Shown piece after piece: positions 40,332 through 51,723 of a stretch of DNA of 64,000 nt. The stretch lies in the NCBI RefSeq assembly GCF_030272615.1, contig NC_081406.1, forward strand, positions 191,029,891 through 191,093,890, read 5' to 3'. Each line of letters begins with the position of its first letter. The first letter of the stretch is position 1. This DNA comes from Cryptomeria japonica. Taxonomy: Eukaryota; Streptophyta; Pinopsida; Cupressales; Cupressaceae. The translations under genes and the position numbers were made by a program. The notes beneath the pieces were generated by a model, which was not told where the DNA came from, searched no databases, and saw only the letters and a program-made list of their open reading frames with translations.

Positions 40332-42255
40332 ATGGGGGATAACAATGAAAACCCTGACCAACCACAACTGCAACAACCAAACCCTCATTTGCCAAACCCC
40401 CCCTCAATTCAGGATTTGATTGCACAAAATTTAAATGAATTGAGGGGGATTGCATAAGTATATCGTAGGATCCCTCGTCTAAACCCAATGTTTGATCCTC
40501 TCACATTGATCATAAAAAGTATGGAAACCATGACTATGGAGCACAATGCCGCCCTTTTGTGGCGAGATTCTATGAGGGAAAAATATGTAGATGGCTTGTT
40601 GTATAAGGATATCAAGGATCTCGAGATATCCAAAGCCGAAATCGCCTCATTGTTTGTCAATCCCCGTACTGGTCAACCCGTAGATCCCAAAAAAACAAAA
40701 CTTTCTATTAAATGGTGCACAAATGATGGGATTGTGAAAAATTTTTGGGATCGTTGGTGGATGGTTTTCGACAAACCACCCAACAACAATCTTGATATCC
40801 CCTTCTATTTCATTAAAAAAATTGTATGCTAAGTTTGTTTTAAACAAACATGTGAACTACTTTGACATCCAACCTTTCCAGGGTGTAGGTTTAGGTATGC
40901 CCCAAAATAGACCTGGGGTAGTCAGAGTAGTCCAGGGCCCATATGTCCCCCCTCCTCCTGTTGATCCCCCACCTGCAGTGCAGCATCCTGATATCATTTG
41001 TGAGGCGGCTTCACAGACCATATCGTCTATTCACTCTTTGAGTAGCCTTTTGGTTTCTCAGGCTGCGTCAGTAGCTCAGCCTACTCTTGATGGTAGCGGT
41101 GCATCTGGTGCCGTTGACATGTCATCCTCAGCTCCACACATATGCGTGCCCCATAGTTGTGTCATGTGTGGGCACGTATGCTTGGGTCCAGTTGGAGAGC
41201 CCGTTGATCCTCCTGTGGAAAGTGCAGATTATGAGGTGCATGAGATGCATGATGCACCAGATGTTATTACATAGACTGCAGGATACCCTGGGGAGTCCTC
41301 ACATGCTAGAGGCGAGGAGGCACCATCATCATACATTGATGATGTAGTGGTAAGATTTGTATTTTCACAGTTCATGTTATATTTTAATTTAATATTTATA
41401 AATTAGATAATATTAAGTACTAATTTTTATTTACATGGTCTATTTAACAGTTGATGACCGAGGATGAGTTGAGACAGATTCAGGAGGGCACCTTGTCAGC
41501 CATTTCATTTGGCCTTGATAGCTTGATGGTACATATATTATTGCACCTAGTCGTTTGTTTTTTATTGTACATACATGCTCATCATTTATATTGGTATTAA
41601 TTAGATTATGTAGTAACTTGCATGTATATCTTATTTTACTCTTGTAGGGCACAAGCAGCACGAGTGCGGGGCAGTGTGATTTAGGATCCGGTAGTGCAAT
41701 TGGAGACAAGGGAAAGGTAATTGAATGCAAATATGATTGAATGAATAGTTTAAATAACTTATAGTGATTATACATGTCTAGACATAGATTGATAGTTTCA
41801 TATACTTGTTGTGTATATATACAGAGAATTCTTGGCTTCACATCCTTGATGACTACACCTAGTATACCTGAAGAAGAAGAAGAGATGCCTCGAGTAGATG
41901 TGTGTTTATTTTATTTTTTGATTAGTAGATATAATTTGTTATTATCAGTGACAATTATATGCTAAATTGTATCAATGTCATGTTTCTAAACATATGTAGG
42001 TTGTGTATCAAAATATTCAAAACATACCTCCTCTACAAAAGACATACATCAAGAGTCCTGCAAAGCTAAAGAGAAAACGTGGAGATGAGGTAAACATGAA
42101 TAGTTCAATTATAGTTCATTTTTATGTTAACTTTTTGAATGTGAATTATATAATATAACTAATATTAATCGTCGTTTGTTTTTCTTGTGCAGGATCCTTC
42201 AGAGCCGAGTAGTGCGGCAAAGAGGATCGATTTTGATGATCCATTAGCAGCTTAG
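40332..42255 (+). pseudogene. Transposon gene A: six-exon gene of unknown function
   Basis: Exons are 40,332-41,349, 41,451-41,528, 41,648-41,716, 41,825-41,899, 42,000-42,089 and 42,193-42,255. Every intron is GT...AG and phase 0, a consistency that supports the model. The product would be about 463 residues. It starts MGDNNENPDQPQ and has a conserved-looking middle (KWCTNDGIVKNFWDRWW, KFVLNKHVNYFDIQPFQG). A Pro-rich stretch (YVPPPPVDPPPAV), a Cys/His cluster (CVPHSCVMCGHVC), an acidic run EEEEE and a nuclear-signal-like KLKRKRGDE follow, and the end is DDPLAA. Defects are TAA at 40,455, a one-base insertion in the A-run near 40,815 and TAG at 41,272. I do not recognise the family; a DNA-binding accessory protein is a guess. 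Confidence 0.7.
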
Positions 42256-42519
42256 GATGTTATAGATAGCTTTGGGATGCTTACATGTCTAGTTGGCATG
42301 TATATTTTGTATATGGACATACATTCATGTATTTAGACATACATTTTGTTTCATTTGGCGTTTATGCCATATTTGTGTATGGACATACATTTGTGATCAT
42401 TTGACATTTTTATATATACAGAAGTTGATATTCGATCATATAAATTGTTGCTCATCTGTGCGTGGTGTTATCATGGAAATCTTTAATCTTCATTCCAATA
42501 ATTAACAATGGCTAATAAT

Positions 42520-42740
42520 GGCTATTTAATGAACAATACAATTCATTTCATTTCATCGTAAGTGTTGTTTTTATAATGAACAATATAATTCATTTAATGA
42601 ACAATACAATACAATTCATTTAATGAACAATACAATTCATTTAATCAACAATACAATATAATTCATTCATTGAACAATACAATTCATTTAATGAAAAATA
42701 CAATACAATTCATTTAATGAACAATAATTGATACAATTCA
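42520..42740 (+). repeat. Short tandem repeat AATGAACAATACAATTCATTT
   Basis: About eight degenerate ~15-21 bp units built around AACAATACAATTCATTTAAT follow the end of gene A. No coding potential. Confidence 0.8.
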
Positions 42741-42741
42741 T

Positions 42742-44115
42742 TATTACCCTATGCATGGTCCTATTTTCCCCCCCACCTCGGTCGAACACTTGGGGTTTTA
42801 TTAGGGCAGCAATTTTTCTGTTGGCGAAAAAATCGTCAGTCTCACTCAATTGAATGTTGTTGCGTGGTCGATTTCTTGTTATGCTCGTCGTGATGATGAA
42901 CCGTCGGCTCCGACATGTCTAGTTAGGCATTATTACCCTACGCCTGCTCCTATTTTGTCCCCCCACTCGATCCGACGCTCGGGGTCATACCCTACCGACG
43001 TCATCCCTTGAGTGCCCTAAGTGCTCAAAATTGTCAAATGTTGACGGGCCCTAACTTGGAATCTGTGGCACTTGCGAATGATCCATTTGAACCTATGGGG
43101 CCATGAGAGGGGTCCCTACAAAAGCCTATCTCAATTTTTCAATTTGCCCTATGGTTTTATTAGGGCATAAATTTTTCTATTGGCAAAAAAATCATCAGTC
43201 TCACTCAATCGAATGTTGTCGCGTGGCCGATTTCTCATTCTGCTCGTCGCGATGACGAACTGTCAGCTCTAACATATCCAATTAGGCATTATTACCCTAT
43301 GCATGCTCCTATTTTTCCCCCCCACTCGATCCGACGCTCGAGGTCATACCCTACCAGCGTCATCCCTTGAGCGCCCTAAGTTCTCAAAATTGTCAAACTT
43401 TGACGAGCCCTAACTCAGAATTCGTGGCACCTATGAATGATCCATTTGAACCTACGGTTCCATGAGAGGGGTCCCTACGAAAGCCTATCTCGGTTTTTCA
43501 ATTTGCCCTACGGTTTTATTAGGGCAGCAATTTTTCTGTTGACGAAAAAATCGTCAGTGTCACTCAATCGAATGTTGTCGCGTGGCCGATTTCTCATTCT
43601 GCTCGTCGCGATGATGAACCACCAGCTCCAACATGTCCAGTTAGGCATTATTACCCTACGCATGCTCCTATTTTTCCCCCCCACTTGATCCGACGCTCGG
43701 GGTCATACCCTACCGGCGTCCTCCCTTGAGCGCCCTAAGTGCTCAAAATTGTCAAACATTGATGGGCCCTAACTCGGAATCCGTGGCACCTGCAAATGAT
43801 CCATTTGAACCTACGGGGCCATGAGAGGGGTCCCTACAAAATCCTGTCTTGGTTTTTCAAGTTGCCCTACGGTTTTATTAGGGCAGCAATTTTTTTGTTG
43901 GCGAAAAAATCGTCAATCTCACTCAATTGAATGTTGTCGCGTTGCTAATTTCTCGTTCATCTCATCGTGATGACGAACCATCAGCTCTGACATGTAGAGT
44001 TAGGCATTATTACCCTATGCATGCTCCTATTTTTCCCTCCCCACTTGGTTGAACGCTTGGGGTCATACCCTACTGATGTCGTCCCTTGAGCGCCCTAAGT
44101 GCTCAAAATTGTCAT
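42742..44115 (+). repeat. ~360-bp tandem repeat, about four copies
   Basis: Units restart with ATTATTACCCTA(C/T)GC near 42,740, 42,929, 43,288, 43,647 and 44,006, a period of ~359 bp; the first copy lacks roughly 170 bp. Shared words include CGCTCGGGGTCATACCCTAC, CTTGAGCGCCCTAAGTGCTC, CCATGAGAGGGGTCCCTAC and TTGTCGCGTGGCCGATTTCT. The unit is much richer in G+C and CpG than its surroundings. ORFs through it are short and inconsistent between copies, so it is taken as non-coding satellite DNA between the two convergent genes. Confidence 0.9.
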
Positions 44116-45157
44116 AAACAAGCATTACACTATAGACACATAATGATCATCAATATTTCCATGTATTGTATACACATAATTACCATTACACTTGCATGTG
44201 ACATCCATGAAAGGATATGCAAACATGATTGTTTTTTCATTATCAATACAACTACACCAATGTACTCATGTATAGATACATTGTATATCATCAATATAAC
44301 TAAACCAATTTGCTCATGGACATTGTATATCATCATAACAATGTTACATCAATTCACATCCATTTACAAATACAACATCCCACTTCATCTGCATCAAACA
44401 TCCTCATGGCCTAAGATAAAAGCTTACGTACAACAATGCCTGCATATAAATGAAGACCAAAATAAGTAACCTTTTTATGCGGAATGAATGTGCTACAAGA
44501 AACAAATTATAACACTTAATACAAACTAGTTTGGCAAATTATAAATAGATAATTTCAAACATTTTTAAGATGCACAAGAAAGTATAATTATGAAACTTAC
44601 CAGTTTCTCTGCAAAGTATACAAGCATAACTTTGAAGAAAGACGCATGTTGATTAAAGCCCTTCTCACTGCATGTCTCTGCATGGTTGAAGACGATGATA
44701 GATATGGTCATTTCTAAATAGAAATACATTCACTTGACTTAATGTTTATGCACAAAATGTTATCTCAATAATGCACAAAAGAATATGTACCATCACCAAG
44801 AGAGGGTCTTGTCAACGGCAAATGATCTAGCATGAACCTATATATCATCAAAAATCATAATGTGATGTACTATTGTATATCATCAATAAAGACCTGCATG
44901 AGCATAAAGGTTTTGCGATAATTATATCATCAAAAATTGTAAAACTCATCAAATGCATGATAATAAGTCGTGTTGCAAAAATACGTCCCTTCCGATTATA
45001 TCGTGTATCCGCTATGTGCATACAAAAACCGTGTTGCCAAAAAAAAACATTCATCAATAGACCTGCATTTTCAAGACATCCTTGATCATTAAGGTTTAAT
45101 GATCATTGTTCGAAATGAAACGCATGATAAAAAAAATAAGGCACCATTAAAGACCTA
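44116..45157. other. Region between the 360-bp array and gene B; no gene
   Basis: AT-rich sequence with repeated ATTGTATATCATCA(A/T)TA words on the plus strand (near 44,281, 44,325 and 44,873). It probably contains the 3' untranslated part of the minus-strand gene. No ORF is credible. Confidence 0.4.
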
Positions 45158-48061
45158 CTACTCAAGTGTGCCTGAAGGGTCATCTTTTTGTTTAAGAGTA
45201 TCCAATATTGCTTCATGATCAGCAGTAGTCACTGTCCATAGCTCTTTGGTCTTCCGTTTTGCTTTATGCTTCAACAACTTGACATTTGTAGCTATAATAA
45301 GGTGTGAATACGTTATAATGGTTTTGTGTCTCTCATGGTCTTCAAATGTAGGTATGCCATTCTTTCTAATCAAGTATGTTCACAACCAAGTTCCCACAAC
45401 AACAACTGAACCTGTAGGATATGTGAACCCATCATCATCTGTCACTGGTTGTGTTAGCTTTTGTTTTCCCTGTACACATCGTGCCAACCAATATTCTAAT
45501 CTCTCTTCATTCCCTTGTGGTGCAGCAACTGCAAAAACATGTCCTAGCTGTACAAGATCTGATAGATGATCATACTCAAGTGAACTTTCCATATCATCAT
45601 TTGACAAGGATATTGTTTGAGATAAAGGAGTTAGATAGTGGGGAACCCACGTATCAACCCACTCACTTGATTCGCACTAATCCCAATCACACCGAACACA
45701 ACTCTGACAAAAACAAGCCAATGCTCATGTCCAAATGGTCCATGTACTTGCATCTAAGCTGAGAAATGAATGCATCTTTGAAGAATCTTTAATTGTTTGA
45801 CAATCCAATCTATCTCCCTCTGTTCCCCCCTCAACCAACCAAAAGAATCTGCTCACTGTTGAATCAAGAGTACCTCCATGTGACAATGTTGAACTACACC
45901 AATCAACAATAGAACGTGCATCAGAGAAATTTGCACCTAAAATCCTCAATTGCTCCTTAACTAGAGCTCTCTTCAAACATGCACCTGCTCCATCATGCTC
46001 TCCCTTCCCATGCCCTGCCTCAAAAAAACACCAAATATGAGGTATATGCCTCTCCACATGCATTCTACTCAACCAATAAAACATACGGGCATTCTTGAAT
46101 TGACCCATACAGTTATTTGACCATATTATATGCCGGTCAATTGCAATCTCTTTCTCATGCAAGAACTCAAAAAAATTCTCGAAAGAATGTTGCACATACT
46201 CGGAGGAGTGTGATCTATCATCACTCATATAAAAATGATACTCCCTGATTATCTTCCTGTCCTCTTCTATACTATCAGGAGCATGTCTATATGTAATGTG
46301 AACAAAAATAGCAATCTGGACTGAATTGTAGTATTGAGACTGTAACTCATTCTGTGGTTGCAATGTATAGTTCTTTGCAAAATCAACCACCGATACAATA
46401 GTGCCAATCGGGAAAGAGTTCTTACACATCCTGAACTGTTGATCCAACCACTAAGACCTATGGGTGTGCCTTGCATACTTGTAGAAAAGATTTTCCTTAA
46501 AATCCAAAATAAAATCAGCAATACTCACTTCTCTTGAGACTAATTCGCATCTAGAACCTTCACCTCCACTCTTCAAAGTATATTTCACTATCTCATATCT
46601 TTTTTTCTCAATATAATTATTTCCAAACTCATGTTCGCTTCCCTCATGAAAACATGAAACAAACTTTGACAACCCACCGCATTCTGAGCACTTCTCATTC
46701 AAACAATCATTTCTATAGAAATAGCAGCCATCATCTCTAGGGCATAAAAATAGATCTTGCAAGTCTCTTGATGATCTCGGAAATAGCATTGCACCACACT
46801 CCTACAACATCTCATTAGTATGCATCATAGAACAAATATGACATAAAAGTTCATGGTACATTGAAAACTCCACATGGTACTTGCAACAACAGGTATTGCG
46901 AATCTTAAGAGGAACACATTAAAATGGTTTCAAAGATTCAAAGGCCCTTTGTGATATTTGCAAAGTTGGATGTAATTCACAAAATTTTTTGTACAACATT
47001 GTTTGGCTTGATTCCAAGAAATGTTTGGGATGTGGTGTGCGGTCTCGGTTGTCGATTCTTAATTTCAAGACATCCTTTACATTGGGTGACACTCTAGAAT
47101 TAGAGTGCCAAAATTGTTGAATCTCTTCCTTCACATTGTCAGTCAACTTTCTATCAACACATGGAAGCCTCCCACCAAATGCCTGTGTATCTTGTTGAAG
47201 TGGGTCGTCAAGTCTTTGTCTTCGTGCAAGTGCTCTATCCAAAGTTTTACGGTTTATGTTAAAATCAACACAAGTTTGTCTCATTTGACGAGCCTTCCTC
47301 AATTGATGGCTTACTAAGGAGGTTGTAATCACTCTTCGAGCAGATCTCTTATCTCTTTCTTTGGTATTCTTTCCAATAGAATTGAGAGTGTCAAATAGAT
47401 TTTTTGCAATAATAGAATTTCTCTCCATCTTCTTGTTCATACGAATCTTCAATTTGTTTAGCAATGGTCTCATCTTTATCATCTTTAGCAATTGAACAAA
47501 GAGTTGGAATTGCTCGGTCAATGTCTTATTGCTAAAATTTTGGTTGAAAAGTAGTGTAGCCCACAACCGAATGGTTCTAGTTGACCTCTTGCCTTCAAGA
47601 TTCACAATAATGTTCTCATCGATTTCAAATAACCATTTTGGGGTTCTTGAAGATCTTGGATTTGGAATTTGTCTTTCATCCATGAGAGGGTCTTCATTTC
47701 TAAAGTAATTAGGTGTTACATATGGTTCACTTGGTTGAGAAATTCCACTTTCAATGTTAAAGTTTTCCACATTTTCACCTCCTATGTCAAAATTTTCCAC
47801 ATGTTGAGCATTTTCATTATCACTTTCAACATTTTCAAAATTTTCAATATTTTCACTTTCAAAATCTACATTTTCATTTTCAATAACTTGTGGCACATTT
47901 TCAAATTCAATTTCCTCTTCAGTTGAAGTAACATTAGCAATATTTAACATACCTTGTCTTCTCCTTCTATGACATTCTCTATCTCTTTCTCTATACACTT
48001 CAATTTGGTCATTTGAAAGTTTTCTTTTGCGTTTAGACTTCCGACGACTACTACTCCCCAT
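45158..48061 (-). pseudogene. Transposon gene B: DDE-like transposase candidate, ~967 codons
   Basis: One minus-strand frame runs from ATG 48,061 to TAG 45,158 without a frameshift, broken by six stops (46,919; 46,802; 46,451; 45,725; 45,677; 45,380). Order: basic N-terminus (SSSRRKSKRKRK, nuclear-signal-like), Asn/Glu-rich linker, helical region, a Cys cluster (IRNTCCCKYHVEF), a second cluster (CLNEKCSECGG), then SVVDFAKNYTLQPQ, HIIWSNNCMGQFKNARMFYW and FEAGHGKGEHDGAGACLKR, and a C-terminal domain (YWLARCVQGKQKL, GSVVVVGTWL). VDFA...WS(D)N...GHGKG-x2-DG resembles an uncharacterised transposase-like family I remember as widespread in animal genomes. The usual second Asp appears as Asn here (WSNN). 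Function is inferred from layout and context. Confidence 0.75.
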
Positions 48062-48250
48062 TTCCCTCCACACATGCTCCTTCGTGATTGATAATATAAG
48101 TTTTCACTTTAAGAATCTCCCAAAAGCACAAATTTGTCTCTAGCTATCTGAAAACCCGTGATCCTCGACAGAAAACAGAATATGCAAACTGTGGGCCGTT
48201 GGAATCTACAAAATGGCCCACAAACCCTTTTTTTCTTGGTTTTTTGTACT
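48062..48250 (-). promoter_or_regulatory. Probable promoter region of gene B
   Basis: A non-coding stretch of ~190 bp separates the gene B start from the foldback array, leaving this as the likely promoter or leader. No clear TATA element was identified. An AAATCNGATATCGGATTT-type motif lies at 48,253-48,271. Confidence 0.35.
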
Positions 48251-48300
48251 AAAATCAGATATCGGATTTTATTAGTCATATTTTACAGAGAGAGAGAGGA

Positions 48301-48362
<62 letters not shown>

Positions 48363-50461
48363 GAGAGAGATGGAGGGAGAGAGAGAGAGAGAGAGGGGTC
48401 ATATGGTGTCTTGGGATAGGACACCATATGACCCCTTAAGACACCAAATCATGTCGTTAGGGGTCATATGGTGTCCCATGAACCCTTATGACCTCTTAGG
48501 ACACCATATGACCCCTAATGACACCATATTGGGTTGCTTTGGGTAATACTATGTCCTAAGGGATCATATTGTGTACTAAGGGGTCCTATGGTGTCCGAAA
48601 ACACCATATGACCCCTATGGACACCATATGACCCCTAATGACACCGTAGGACCCCTTAAGACACCAAATCATGTCGTTAGGGGTCATATTGTGTCCTACA
48701 ACCCCTTAGGACACCATATGACCCCTAACAACATGATTTGGTGTCTTAAGGGGTCCTATGGTGTCTGAAGACACCATATGACCCCTATTGACACCATATG
48801 ACCCCCAACGACACCATAGGACCCCTTAAGACACCAAATTATGTTGTTAGGGGTCATATGGTGTCTTAAGGGGTTGTAGGACACAATATGATCCCTAACG
48901 ACATGATTTAGTGTCTTAAGGGGTCCTATGGTGTCCCAAGACACCATATCACCCCTATGGACACCATGACCCCTAACGACACCATAGGACCCCTTAAGAC
49001 ACCAAATCATGTCGTTAGGGGTCATATGGTGTCCCATGAACCCTTATGACCTCTTAGGACACCATATGACCCCTAATGACACCATATTGGGTCGCTTTGG
49101 GTCATATTGTGTCTTAAGGGATCATATTGTGGCCTACAACCCCTTAGGACACCATATGACCCCTAACGACATGATTTAGTGTTTTAAGGGGTCCTATGGT
49201 GTCGTTAGGGGTCATATGGTGTCCATAACAGTGTCATAATGGGTCGTATGATGTCCCAAGACACCATATGACCCCTATAGACAACATAGGACCCCTTAAG
49301 ACACCATATGACCCCTAATGACACCATATTGGGTCACTTTGGGTAATATTGTGTCCTAAGGGGTCATATTGTGTCCTAAGGGGTCATATTGTGTCCTAAG
49401 ACACCATATGACCCCTATGGACACCATATGACCCCTATGAACACCATATGACCCCTAACGACACCATAGGACCCCTTAAGACACCAAATCATGTTGTTAG
49501 GGGTCATATTGTGTCCTATGACCCCTTAGGACACCATATGAACTCTAAAATCATGTCGTTAGGGGTCATATGGTGTCCATAGGGGCCATATGGTGTCTTG
49601 GGACACCATAGGACCCCTTAAGACACCAAATCATGTCGTTAGGGGTCATATTGTGTCCTACGACCCCTTAGGACACCATATGACCCCTAACAACATGATT
49701 GGTGTCTTAAGGGGTCCTATGGTGTCGTTAGGGGTCATATGGTGTCTTGGGACACCATAGGACCCCTTAAGACACCAAATTGTGTCGTTAGGGGTCATAT
49801 TGTGTCCTAAGGGGTCGTAAGACACAATATGACCCCTAACGACATGATTTGGTGTCTTAAGGGGTCCTATGGTGTCGTTAGGGGTCATATGGTGTCCATA
49901 GAGGTCATATGGTGTCTTGTGACACCATAGGACCCCTTAGGACACAATATGACCCAAAGCAACCCAATATGGTGTCATTAGGGGTCATATGGTGTCCTAA
50001 GAGGTCATAAGGGTTCATGATGTCTTAATCTCTCTCTCTCTCTCTCCCCTAATCTCATAAGGGTTCATGATGTCCTATGATGTCTTAATCTCTCTCTCTC
50101 TCCCCCTCCCCCCTAATCTCTCTCTCTCTCCCCTAATCTCTCTCTCCCCTAATCTCTCTCTCTCTCCCCTAATCTCTCTCTTCCTCTCCCTCTCCTTCTC
50201 TCCTTCTCTCTCTCCCCTAATATCTCTCTATCCCTCTCCCCTAATCTCTCCATCTATCTCTCTCTCCCCTAATCTCTCTCTATCTCTCTCTCTCTCCCTT
50301 CCCCCTCCCCATCTCTCTCCCTCTGCCTCTCTCTCTCTCTCTCTCTCTCCGCTAATCTCTTTATCTCTCTCTACCTTCCCTCCCCTCCCTCCCTCCCTCC
50401 CTCCCTCTCTCTCCATCTCTCTCTCCCTTCCCCCTCTCTCTCTCCCCTAAGCTCTCTCTAT

Positions 50462-50510
<49 letters not shown>

Positions 50511-50621
50511 CCTCTCTCTCTCTCTCCCTCTCCCCCTCTCTCTCTCTCTCTCCTCCTCTCTCTCTTTCTCTCTATCTCCCCCCTAATCTCTCCCTCTCTC
50601 CCTTTCTCTCTCCATCTCCCC

Positions 50622-50693
<72 letters not shown>

Positions 50694-50745
50694 AGAATAT
50701 GACTAATAAAATCTAATATCGGATTTTATCGGATATCGGATTTCT
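48250..50745. repeat. ~2.5 kb foldback array: (GA)n - GGTCATATGGTGTC units - (CT)n
   Basis: The left end reads GGATTTTATTAGTCATATTT then a GA run (48,281-48,400). The right end is its inverse: a CT run (50,025-50,692) then AGAATATGACTAATAAAATC. Between them (48,400-50,020) lie ~80-100 short units of GGGGTCATATGGTGTC(CTAA/TTAA) in both orientations, each containing the dyad GACACCATATGACC. The outermost parts carry ATATCGGATTT motifs. The region could form a very long hairpin. ORFs across it are low-complexity artefacts. Confidence 0.9.
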
Positions 50746-51675
50746 GCCATCACCATTAATGTGGCAGTTCAGTAAATAAAAGGTGGCAATGGGATAATTT
50801 TTGGGGACCACAAATTTATATATAAAAATCGGATATCTGATTTCTGTAGTCAAATTTCCAAATTTCAAATTTTGGCTCGGGAATGCTTTGGTATTTGGCT
50901 TGGAAGTGACAAGCCTGGAAAGTCAACTGAAAAAACATGTTTTTTAGTATTCCTTGATTTTCCAGACTTTACACTGGTGACTGACGACTTTTTTTGTAGC
51001 CAAAATTGATAAAACGAAAAGGGTTTTTTTTAAGGACGTTCCCAACTTTCCAACAATATAAGGCTTGTCTTATTTCAACTTTAATAAATAATTATTATTT
51101 ATTTTCTAATTGAATTCTGACAATAGTCCTGATTGATATACTGATTGAAAAACACTCATAACTTTCAAACGGTATAACATTTTTTGAATCCGAAACATGT
51201 GTCACATCCTATGCTTCATCTACTATAGGGAAAAAAATTTAAAAAAAAAATTCATAAGGTTTTGACCAAGTTAAGGTGGTCAGACGTAGGAGTTTCTGAA
51301 TTTCTGAAAAGTTGTAGTAAAAAATTCATAAATAATTATTTACTTTATAAAAAATTAAAAAAAAATATGTGTCACATCCTGACATGAGTCGAATACTTAT
51401 ATTATAAATATTATAAAAAAATATTATGATTTGATTGTGATTAGGGTGGTCAGAAATACGTCTACTTCTTATTTTTTTCCTAAAATTTTAGTACCATTGC
51501 ATTGAAATTTGAAATTTTCATCAAATAGGATTTTTTTTTTCCAAAAAACAACTAGTAGCTTAGAAAATACATTCAATTTTCTATATGTTCTCTTCTTACA
51601 TATTTTAAAAATAATGTTCACAACTTATTCAAATTTTCATGTCAAGTTGCATAACTCTGATTTTCTGAAATTTCA
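50746..51675. other. Right subterminal region of the DNA transposon; no gene
   Basis: It contains a further AAAATCGGATATCTGATTT motif (50,825-50,843) and AT-rich sequence. A word GTTGACTTT on the minus strand near 50,925 also occurs near the left end (39,231). No ORF is credible. Confidence 0.5.
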
Positions 51676-51723
51676 TTGCCACTTAAGGGCCTGTTTTGGC
51701 ACACCATGATCCTGCACATACCC
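51676..51723 (-). repeat. Right terminal inverted repeat of the DNA transposon
   Basis: Read inward on the minus strand: GGGTATGTGCAGGATCATGG, then TGTGCCAAAACAGGCCCTTA, then AGTGGCAATG. Confidence 0.75.

Larger units (their letters stand above)
39143..51723 (+). mobile_element. 12.6 kb DNA transposon of unassigned superfamily
   Basis: Boundaries come from three agreeing signals. There are imperfect terminal inverted repeats: left GGGTTAGTGCAGGATCAAGG, right end inverted GGGTATGTGCAGGATCATGG, with homology continuing to CAAAA and a shared inner AAGTGGCAATG. Flanking AGAG lies at 39,139-39,142 and 51,724-51,727. The interrupted retroelement ORF closes in frame when the element is removed (...AQE|SASSSSK...). 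Inside are two convergent genes, a ~360-bp tandem array, an AT palindrome array and a ~2.5 kb foldback array. Both genes carry stops. The length of the duplication is uncertain because the site reads AGAGAG. Confidence 0.85.

Noticed and set aside
42293-42505. 70-codon ORF after gene A
   Set aside because: Follows the natural stop of the six-exon model, built from repeated CATACATT(T) words.
43437-43688. ORF in the 360-bp array
   Set aside because: Not open in the equivalent place of neighbouring repeat units.
48158-48439. Glu-Arg repeat ORF
   Set aside because: Translation of the GA run of the foldback array.
48400-50020. Regularly spaced short dyad repeats resembling a CRISPR array
   Set aside because: Repeats occur in both orientations, spacers are repeat derivatives rather than unique sequences, and the context is plant nuclear DNA.
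50067-50450. Ser-Leu-Pro repeat ORF and its antisense partner
   Set aside because: Translation of the CT-rich run; open on both strands because of composition.
39143-51723. Classifying the DNA transposon as CACTA, hAT, Mutator or PIF/Harbinger
   Set aside because: Ends do not start CACTA/G, the duplication is not 3, 8 or 9-11 bp, and the protein motifs recognised do not match those families well enough; left unassigned.
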